From: Nocardia carnea
GTDB lineage: Bacteria > Actinomycetota > Actinomycetes > Mycobacteriales > Mycobacteriaceae
Assembly: GCF_029868855.1 (NCBI RefSeq)
Contig: NZ_JARWOV010000017.1
Coordinates: 1 to 35,271, forward strand
Reading direction: 5' to 3'
Length of the DNA stretch: 35,271 nt
Below, piece after piece: positions 29,903 to 35,271 of the stretch. The stretch's first letter is position 1; each line of letters starts with the position of its first letter. The notes beneath the pieces were generated by a model. That model saw only the letters and a program-made list of their open reading frames with translations. It was not told the DNA's origin and did no database searches. Position numbers and translations under genes: made by a program.

Positions 29903-31039
29903 TCAGCGCAGGTTCTGGGTGTAGAAGTCGGTGAGTTTGTCGAAGGGGATGAGTTCGGTGCGGTCGTAGAGGTCGACGTGGCCGGCGCCGGGCACGATCA
30001 CCAGTTCCTTGCGGTCGCCGGCGAGGCGGTAGGCCTCTTCGCTGAATTCGCGGGAGTGGGCGTTCTCGCCGGTGATGAACAGCATCGGGCGCGGGGAGAT
30101 GGTTTCGATGTCGTTGAACGGGTAGAAGTTCAAGAACTTGGTGTTGCTCGACAGGGTGGGGTGGGTGGTGGTGTCGGCCGTAGCGCCTTCGGGAGTGACC
30201 GCGCCGCGCTGGGTGCGGTAGAAGTCGTAGAACTCGCGCTCGATCGGCGTCGACTCGGCGGTCAACTCGTGTACGGTGCCGCTGGTGTATTCGGTCGGGC
30301 CACCGCGGAATTCGACGTCGCGCTGGGCGGCGGCCTGGGCGAGTATCTGCTGACGCTGCTGCGGGGTGACCGAGTGGCCGAGCCCGTGGCGGTTGGCCGC
30401 GCCCATGTCGTACATGCTGACGGTGGCGACGGCTTTGATGCGGGGGTCGATCTTGGCCGCGGAGATGACGAAGCTGCCGCTGCCGCAGATGCCGAGGGCG
30501 CCGATGCGTTCGGGGTCGACGGTGTTCTGGGTGCGTAGGTAGTCGACGCCGGCGTTGAAGGTTTCGGTGTAGAGGTCGGGGGCGACGGCGTTGCGGGGTT
30601 CGCCGTCGCTGCCGCCCCAGAACGCGGTGTCCAGGGCGAGCGTGACGAAGCCTTGTTCGGCCATTTTGGTGGCGTAGAGGTTGGCCGATTGTTCTTTGAC
30701 CGCGCCCATCGGGTGTCCGACCACCATCGCCGCGGCGCGGGTGCCGGGGGGGAGGTCGGTGGGGACGAACAGGTTGCCGGTGACGTCCATCTGGTACTGG
30801 TTCTTGAACGTGACCGGGGTCATGGTGACCTGGTCGCTGGTGTAGAAGTTGTCCGCACCGCGGGAGCGGTCGCCGGTGGCCAGGCCCGGGATCGGTGTGA
30901 TCGGCGCGGCCGAGGTCGTGGCCGTGTCGGCGCCGGAGCAGGCCGAGGCTGCGAGGACGGCGAGGGTCGCGATGGCGGCCCCGGTGGTGCGGGTCCAGCG
31001 GTGGGGATGTCGTCGCGGCGGGGTGGTCGTGGTGTTCAC
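29903..31039 (-). CDS. Exported alpha/beta hydrolase with Cys nucleophile
   Basis: A 378-residue protein with an N-terminal export signal (RRHPHRWTRTTG then AAIATLAVLAASAC). Cys34 could be a lipid attachment site, although the residue three before it is Ala rather than the usual Leu or Val. The alpha/beta hydrolase fold shows VVGHPMGAVKEQSANLYATKMAEQGFVTLALD, an elbow GICGSG in which Cys185 takes the place of serine as in dienelactone hydrolases, ITGENAHS as the acid region, and a final His in PGAGHVDLYD. The start is the GTG at 31039, which overlaps the stop of a possible 48-residue ORF by four bases. The likely role is hydrolysis of an ester or lactone outside the membrane. Confidence 0.85.
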   Translation of the reverse strand: MNTTTTPPRRHPHRWTRTTGAAIATLAVLAASACSGADTATTSAAPITPIPGLATGDRSRGADNFYTSDQVTMTPVTFKNQYQMDVTGNLFVPTDLPPGTRAAAMVVGHPMGAVKEQSANLYATKMAEQGFVTLALDTAFWGGSDGEPRNAVAPDLYTETFNAGVDYLRTQNTVDPERIGALGICGSGSFVISAAKIDPRIKAVATVSMYDMGAANRHGLGHSVTPQQRQQILAQAAAQRDVEFRGGPTEYTSGTVHELTAESTPIEREFYDFYRTQRGAVTPEGATADTTTHPTLSSNTKFLNFYPFNDIETISPRPMLFITGENAHSREFSEEAYRLAGDRKELVIVPGAGHVDLYDRTELIPFDKLTDFYTQNLR

Positions 31040-31182
31040 GTCGGGGCTCCTGGTGCGGTGTTCGAGGTGTCGGAGAGGGTGAGCAGGGTTTGAGGGCGCG
31101 GTGTTCGTCCGGGCCTCTCTGCGGTTTCAGGGACGGTGCCGGTGACAACGGCGACCTGTCCGGAGTCGTAGGTGTGTTCCAC
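31036..31182 (-). CDS. Possible 48-residue ORF coupled to the hydrolase gene
   Basis: From a GTG at 31182 the minus strand encodes 48 residues beginning MEHTYDSGQVAVVTGTVPET. An AAGGA lies nine bases before the GTG, and the stop overlaps the start of the hydrolase gene as GTGA, the usual sign of translational coupling. The gap between its two neighbours is otherwise an unexplained 169 bp. I do not recognise the sequence; it could be a genuine small protein, the remnant of a larger one such as a cupin, or chance. Confidence 0.3.
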   Translation of the reverse strand: MEHTYDSGQVAVVTGTVPETAERPGRTPRPQTLLTLSDTSNTAPGAPT

Positions 31183-31208
31183 GACGGTGTGTCCTTGCGT
31201 GTCGGTGG

Positions 31209-31736
31209 TCAGGCGGCGGTGATGGTGAGGGTGGGTCCGGCGGATTCGGCGGTGATCGTCTCGACGCCGGTCTCGATTTCGCCGATCATCACGATCCCGG
31301 GCGCGGGAACACGGAAGCCGTCTTCGCGGTAGTACACGGCCAGATCGTGGCTCGGCGCCCAATAGCCGAGCCGGCCCGCGCGGTACTCGGCTTGGCCGTG
31401 ACCGTCGACGAGTCGACGGGGCAGGGTGCCTGCCTTTTCGCGGCCGCCGAGGTCGTGGAGGGTGAGGGTGAGCGGTAGCAGGGAGACGAAGTCGCGGGCG
31501 GTGGGGTTGTCGTAGAGGTGGGCGGTGGCTTCGCCGGCGCCGGTGCGCAGCCGGATCTGCATGAACGTGTCCTCCTGTCCGGCCGGCGCCGCAGAGGGCG
31601 CGGTGGAGTTCGGGGTTGTGAGTGCCGGTGCTGTGATCGTGCAGGCGGTGATCACGGCCGTGGCGAGGATCAGGCTCGCGGCGGTCGGCCAGATTCTCGA
31701 TCGCATCAGGGTCGTGTCGCTGGAGAGGTGGCGCAT
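31209..31736 (-). CDS. Cyclophilin-like-fold lipoprotein
   Basis: A 175-residue protein with a lipoprotein signal: a hydrophobic stretch (AASLILATAVITAC) ending in a canonical lipobox I-T-A-C at Cys32. The mature domain (QIRLRTGAGEATAHLYDNPTARDFVSLLPLTLTLHDLGGREKAG, then GRLGYWAPSHDLAVYYREDG) is that of the DUF3830/cyclophilin-like fold group, small beta barrels usually without proven isomerase activity. The ATG at 31736 starts two bases after the MFS stop codon, so translation is probably coupled; an internal ATG at 31706 would also keep the signal. It probably lies on the outer face of the membrane, where it may bind the substrate of the hydrolase or exporter; this is inference. Confidence 0.8.
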   Translation of the reverse strand: MRHLSSDTTLMRSRIWPTAASLILATAVITACTITAPALTTPNSTAPSAAPAGQEDTFMQIRLRTGAGEATAHLYDNPTARDFVSLLPLTLTLHDLGGREKAGTLPRRLVDGHGQAEYRAGRLGYWAPSHDLAVYYREDGFRVPAPGIVMIGEIETGVETITAESAGPTLTITAA

Positions 31737-31738
31737 GG

Positions 31739-32809
31739 TCAGCTCGCTCCGGTCAGGATGCTGGTGGTGTGCTGTCCGTGTCGGGCCGGGGTGTTGTCGG
31801 GATTCGTTCGGGTCCGGGTGGCAGCGAGCGCGGCGATGGGGATCAGCGCGGTCGCGGTGATCGCCGCACCCAGCACTGCGGGGCCGGTGACGCCGAGGGC
31901 GGTGGACAGAGTGGTCGCGGCCAGGGCCGACCCGGCGGCGGTGCCGAGGTTGAACGCCGCGGTCGCCAGCGAGGACGCCAGCCGGTCCCCTACCCGGCCA
32001 CCGAGCGTGGTTCCGGCCAGCGCGCCGATTCCGAACCCGACCAGGACCAGCGGAACCAGGGTGGTGGGGATCCCGGCGCGGTCGGTCAGCAGCGGGCTGA
32101 TGAAGCTGTAGGCGCCGAGGAACCCGGCTTGGGCCAGGGTGATCGCAGCGAGGACGGCCCACACCCGCCATGGACGGATTGTGGCTACCTCGGCGCGCAC
32201 CGATACCGGAGCTTCGATGTTGCCGGAAGCGATCGGCGTGAAGCGCAGTACTGCGGCGATGGCGGGGACGGCAAGGACGGCGAGCATCCAGAACGGACCG
32301 CGCCAGCCGGTGAGCTGTCCGGCGAAGGTGCCCAGCGGCACCCCGGCGACAACGGCCAGGCTCAATCCGCCCGACATCACCGCCAGTGCTCGCGCGCTCG
32401 CGCCCGGCCCGGAGACCGCTGCGGCGGCGACGGCGCCGGTAGCCCAGAATGTGCCGGTAGTCAGGGCGGTCACCACGCGGGAGACGATGACGACGGTGAA
32501 GGAGTCGCTGATTGCGGGCACCACGTGCCCGGCCGCGAACACCGCCAGCGCGCCGATCAGCGTGGCCCGTGCGGGCAGCCGCAATGTGGCCAGTGCCATG
32601 ACGGGCGGCCCGAGGATCATTCCGACCGCGAACGCGGTGATCAGCAGCCCGGCGCGGGCGATGTCGACCCCGAGATCTGTGGCCACCTCCGGTAGCAGGC
32701 CGGCGATCATGAACTCGGTCGTGCTCATCAGGAAGATCCCGGCGGCCAGCACATACACCAGCACCGGCAACCGGTTCCGTGCCACGCGGTGTTCGATCGG
32801 CGTACTCAT
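31739..32809 (-). CDS. MFS exporter (Cmx/CmlR-like), with apparent internal deletion
   Basis: A 356-residue major facilitator transporter of the drug-exporter type. It starts RLPVLVYVLAAGIFLMSTTEFMIAGLLPEVATDLGVDI and has motif A-like, motif B (SRVVTALTTGTFWATGAVAAAA) and motif C (SGGLSLAVVAGVPLGTFAGQLTGWR) sequences. Relatives usually run about 390-410 residues. Here the second half goes straight from TTLGGRVGDRLA to SSLATAAFNLGTAAGS, skipping what are normally membrane segments 9 and 10. A 7-bp direct repeat, CGCCAGC at 31964-31970 and 31976-31982, lies at the join. The frame is kept. Whether the shortened protein is functional is doubtful. It is the first gene of the operon and is divergent from the XRE regulator. 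The Shine-Dalgarno is GAGGTGAG just before the ATG. Confidence 0.85.
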   Translation of the reverse strand: MSTPIEHRVARNRLPVLVYVLAAGIFLMSTTEFMIAGLLPEVATDLGVDIARAGLLITAFAVGMILGPPVMALATLRLPARATLIGALAVFAAGHVVPAISDSFTVVIVSRVVTALTTGTFWATGAVAAAAVSGPGASARALAVMSGGLSLAVVAGVPLGTFAGQLTGWRGPFWMLAVLAVPAIAAVLRFTPIASGNIEAPVSVRAEVATIRPWRVWAVLAAITLAQAGFLGAYSFISPLLTDRAGIPTTLVPLVLVGFGIGALAGTTLGGRVGDRLASSLATAAFNLGTAAGSALAATTLSTALGVTGPAVLGAAITATALIPIAALAATRTRTNPDNTPARHGQHTTSILTGAS

Positions 32810-32830
32810 CTCACCTCATCGACTCGAAGG

Positions 32831-32871
32831 GTTGCGGATTGGGAGCTGTCGAGCTCCGCAATCCAGGCAAC
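32831..32871. promoter_or_regulatory. Extended inverted repeat upstream of the MFS gene
   Basis: GTTGC-GGATTG-GGAGCT (32831-32847) faces AGCTCC-G-CAATCC-AG-GCAAC (32852-32871) across a GTCG centre. All 17 arm bases pair, with a 1-base and a 2-base bulge. It lies 22 bp upstream of the MFS start, and could be an operator for the adjacent XRE regulator or a leader hairpin. Confidence 0.45.
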
Positions 32872-32901
32872 GCGGCCGAAGAAGGATGTGGGAGGTGAGG
32901 A

Positions 32902-32930
32902 TCAGGGGGGTGTCGGCAGCACCCCCCTGA
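32902..32930. promoter_or_regulatory. Perfect 11-bp inverted repeat in the divergent promoter
   Basis: TCAGGGGGGTG (32902-32912) and CACCCCCCTGA (32920-32930) are perfect inverted arms with a 7-base centre. The repeat lies 44 bp upstream of the XRE regulator start and about 90 bp from the MFS start. It is placed as an operator would be; a hairpin in the MFS or regulator leader is the alternative. Confidence 0.5.
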
Positions 32931-32973
32931 CAGGGCCTGGCACATATGCAGGCCGGCGGCTTAGCCTCGAACC

Positions 32974-33912
32974 ATGGAGTCGAGCACCCGTGCCGCCGAG
33001 ATCGGCCGGTTTCTGGCCTCGCGCCGCGCCAAGATCACCCCTGACCAGGTCGGTCTCCCGGTCTACGACGCCGGCAAGCGCCGTGTCCCCGGTCTGCGAC
33101 GCCAAGAAGTCGCCACCCTGGCCGGGCTCTCGGTCGACTACTACACCCAGATCGAACGCGGCAAGGTCAACACCGTCTCCGAATCCGTCCTCGACGCGAT
33201 CGCCCGCGCACTGGAACTCGACGACGCCGAACGCTCCCACTTGTTCGACCTGCACCGCAACGCCCTGATCAGCCCACAACGACGCTCGCGGCGCACCACC
33301 AAAGCGGTTCGCCCGGGCGTGCAGCGCCTGCTCGACACCTACAGCGGGCCCGCATTCATCCGCAACGCCCGCCACGACCTCGTCGCCGCCAACCTGCTCG
33401 GATACGCCTTCTACAGCCCCCTCTACCCAGATCCATCGGCACCGGATGTGTCCAAGCCGGTGAACTTCGTGCGGTTCTGTTTCCTGGACCCCCGCGCCCG
33501 CGACTTCTACCCGGACTGGGATCTCATGGCCGACGGCGCAGTCAACCTGCTGCGCACCGACGCCGGACGCGACCCCTACGACCGCGGAATCTCCGACCTG
33601 GTCGGTGAACTGTCCACCCGCAGCGACGAATTCCGGGTCCGGTGGGCCAAACACAATGTGCGCCTGCACTACACCGGAACCAAGACCTTCCATCACCCCG
33701 TGGTCGGTGAGATCGGCATCGGCTACGAAACCATGCCACTACCGGCCGATCCCGGCCTGGTCATCAACTTCTACACCGTCGAACCGGCCACTCCGTCCGC
33801 CGACGCCATGACTCTGCTCGGTACCTGGGCCGCGACCACCATCCACCCACCGACACACATCGAACAGCCGGCCTCCACGGTTGGCGAACAGCAGACCGAA
33901 CGGCCTAGGTAG
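32974..33912 (+). CDS. XRE-family regulator with MmyB-like ligand domain
   Basis: A 312-residue regulator. The helix-turn-helix covers about residues 8-85, with RRVPGLRRQEVATLAGLSVDYYTQIERGK as the DNA-reading part, LDAIARALELDDAERSHLFDLHR as its closing helices, and then a PAS-like MmyB ligand-binding domain (PAFIRNARHDLVAANLLGYAFYSPLY, FLDPRARDFYPDWD, LVGELSTRSDEFRVRWAKHNV, and HHPVVGEIGIGYETMPLPADPGLVINFYTVEP). This is the common actinobacterial MmyB group, usually found next to a reductase or exporter that it controls. There is no clear Shine-Dalgarno before the ATG at 32974. It faces away from the MFS-to-reductase operon across two inverted repeats, so it is the likely regulator of that operon. 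Confidence 0.92.
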   Translation: MESSTRAAEIGRFLASRRAKITPDQVGLPVYDAGKRRVPGLRRQEVATLAGLSVDYYTQIERGKVNTVSESVLDAIARALELDDAERSHLFDLHRNALISPQRRSRRTTKAVRPGVQRLLDTYSGPAFIRNARHDLVAANLLGYAFYSPLYPDPSAPDVSKPVNFVRFCFLDPRARDFYPDWDLMADGAVNLLRTDAGRDPYDRGISDLVGELSTRSDEFRVRWAKHNVRLHYTGTKTFHHPVVGEIGIGYETMPLPADPGLVINFYTVEPATPSADAMTLLGTWAATTIHPPTHIEQPASTVGEQQTERPR

Positions 33913-34013
33913 AGCTCGGGCATCACGGCAGTCGAACGAGCTCCGGACATCGCCACACACTCCCCCGCGCCTTGATCCGCGACTGCGCGCGGCATCGACA
34001 CCACCGGGCAAAC

Positions 34014-34032
34014 TGAGGCTAAACTAACCTTC
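34014..34032. promoter_or_regulatory. IdeR/DmdR-type iron box
   Basis: The 19-bp site TGAGGCTAAACTAACCTTC agrees with the actinobacterial iron-box consensus TWAGGTTAGSCTWACCTWA at 14 of 19 positions on either strand, including the ACTAACCT right arm. It lies 64 bp before the preferred start of a FecCD permease, an iron-uptake gene. Repression by IdeR or DmdR with ferrous iron is the expected role. Confidence 0.65.
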
Positions 34033-34096
34033 GGCGGTGGCAGCAACCTCTCAGCCACCACACCGGAGCGTTGCCGACCGCGAGGATGTATCGCCA

Positions 34097-35116
34097 GTGC
34101 CCCCAGCCACCACGACCGCGCCACGTACGGCACTGTCGCGGACGACCGTGTTGCTGCTGCTGATCGCACTGCTGGTGGCGCTCCTGATCGGCGGGCTGTT
34201 CGTCGGTAGCGGCGATTTCCCGGCCACCGAGACCTGGCAGGCCCTGTTCGGCGAAGGCGCCCCCACCACCGTCGGCGTCATCCGGGACCAGCGAATCCCC
34301 CGCACCCTGCTGGCCGCGCTCGTCGGCGCGGCACTCGGGCTCGCGGGCGCGGTGATGCAGGGATTGACCCGCAACCCTCTCGCCGACCCCGGCATCCTCG
34401 GAGTGAACTCCGGTGCGTACTTCGCCATGGTGCTCGGATCGGTCGTGGCCGGGGCAGCCGGTACCGATTACGTCCGGTGGGCACTCGGTGGCGCGTTCGC
34501 CGCATCGGTGCTGGTGTATTTCGTCGGGTCCCGTGGGGTCGGTGGGGCGAGCCCGGCCAAACTGGTGCTCACCGGTGTAGCGATCGCCTCGATGCTCAGC
34601 GGGCTCGCGTTCGGCCTCACCATGATCCACCCACGCACCTTCGACGCGATCCGCGGACTGCTGATCGGCACCCTGGACGGCCGCGGCCGGCCACAACTGT
34701 CGGCCACCTGGCTGCTCGTGCTTCTGGGGGTTGCCGGCGCAGTCGCGCTGGCGGGCTACCTCAACGCTCTCGCGCTCGGCGACGACCGCGCGAACGCGCT
34801 GGGAGTCCCGGTGACGGCGGTGCGAGCGGGCGGCTTCGTGGTGGTGACCGTGCTGTGCGGTGCGGCCACCGCGGCGGTCGGGCCGATCAGTTTCGTCGGG
34901 TTGATGGTGCCGCACGCGGTACGGATGGTGGTCGGCCCGGATCACCGCTGGATGATTCCGCTGTGCCTGGTGGTGGGGCCGATCGTCCTGGTGGGCTCCG
35001 ATCTCGTCGCCAGGGTCGCCACCGCGAGCGAACTGCCGGTGGGGATGGTGACCGCGTTCCTCGGGGCGCCCGTGCTTATCTGGTTGGCGCGCCGCGAGAC
35101 AGGGGCGCAGTGGTGA
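34097..35116 (+). CDS. FecCD-type ferric-siderophore ABC transporter permease
   Basis: A 339-residue inner-membrane permease with about nine or ten membrane segments. Family signatures are clear: RIPRTLLAALVGAALGLAGAVMQG, RNPLADPGILGVNSGAYFAMVLG, and the C-terminal GPISFVGLMVPHAVRMVVGPDHRWMIP and LPVGMVTAFLGAPVLIWLARR. The start is uncertain: the GTG at 34097 has GAGGA ten bases upstream and leaves a normal distance to the iron box, whereas the GTG at 34037 would begin only four bases after the box. It would work with a second permease, an ATPase and a binding lipoprotein, none of which is visible. Iron-regulated expression is predicted. Confidence 0.88.
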   Translation: MPPATTTAPRTALSRTTVLLLLIALLVALLIGGLFVGSGDFPATETWQALFGEGAPTTVGVIRDQRIPRTLLAALVGAALGLAGAVMQGLTRNPLADPGILGVNSGAYFAMVLGSVVAGAAGTDYVRWALGGAFAASVLVYFVGSRGVGGASPAKLVLTGVAIASMLSGLAFGLTMIHPRTFDAIRGLLIGTLDGRGRPQLSATWLLVLLGVAGAVALAGYLNALALGDDRANALGVPVTAVRAGGFVVVTVLCGAATAAVGPISFVGLMVPHAVRMVVGPDHRWMIPLCLVVGPIVLVGSDLVARVATASELPVGMVTAFLGAPVLIWLARRETGAQW

Positions 35117-35271
35117 GCGGCGCGGCGCCGGCCGCTGCCCCGTGGCCGAGGTGAACGGCACTTTCTCGGTGGAACAGGGGATTTCCGGCTTCTGTCCGGA
35201 ACGGGCGGTGCTGTGGCACCCCTCCTGGTCAGGGCACCCTTATTAGATTTCGGGAACGAATTCCGCCACAC
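35117..35271. other. Right-end stretch after the permease; expected partner gene not found
   Basis: FecCD permease genes normally overlap a second permease gene. A GTG at 35113 overlaps the stop as GTGA, the expected coupling, but its frame closes after 13 codons (TGA at 35152). The remaining bases give no membrane-like translation in any frame. I see no other gene or hairpin here. Confidence 0.4.

Noticed and set aside
35113..35154. 13-codon frame after the permease as a gene
   Set aside because: Too short and without family features; treated only as a possible remnant of a missing second permease.

Overview
The window is very GC-rich, with strong G/C third positions, a furA-katG pair of mycobacterial type, an SCO6745-family protein, an OsmC protein and an actinobacterial dif-like sequence. 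Together these point to a mycolic-acid actinomycete, most likely Nocardia or a close relative with a circular chromosome. The genus is an inference from protein style, not from a marker gene.

Layout. Positions 1-410 are a damaged end: a 25-base G run cuts into the start of a small membrane-protein gene, which looks like an assembly or sequencing artefact. Positions 413-5069 hold ordinary accessory genes: a HdeD-like membrane protein, an uncharacterised protein, an OsmC peroxidase-like protein, an SCO6745-family protein, an SRPBCC protein and an HxlR regulator that is divergent from a dihydrofolate-reductase-like protein. Positions 5136-7778 are the leaderless-looking furA and katG oxidative-stress operon, read leftward. 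A small secreted protein follows, then about 1 kb with no convincing gene.

The centrepiece is a single 18.1-kb gene (9294-27431) for a 6045-residue non-ribosomal peptide synthetase with the order C-A-T-E / C-A-T / C-A-T / C-A-T / C-A-T-TE. It should assemble and release a pentapeptide. The first condensation domain is of the EntF/DhbF kind, which suggests that an acyl or aryl group made elsewhere caps the first residue. Residue 1 is predicted to be basic and epimerised to D, and residue 5 Thr- or Ser-like; the other pockets are not recognisable by eye. No MbtH protein, starter ligase, carrier protein or tailoring enzyme is in the window.

Downstream, 27432-28430 holds no convincing gene but carries a sequence that closely matches the actinobacterial chromosome-dimer-resolution site dif (27814-27841). 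A perfect 13-bp inverted copy of its XerD half lies 184 bp away. The window therefore probably lies at the replication terminus.

Positions 28431-33912 look like one regulated unit: a leftward operon (MFS exporter, cyclophilin-fold lipoprotein, a possible 48-residue ORF, an alpha/beta hydrolase with a Cys nucleophile, a carboxymuconolactone-decarboxylase-like protein and an aldo/keto reductase) divergent from an XRE/MmyB-type regulator, with two large inverted repeats between them. The MFS protein appears to have lost about 45 residues internally. The right end (34097-35116) is a FecCD-type ferric-siderophore permease behind an IdeR/DmdR-like iron box; its expected partner permease is missing.
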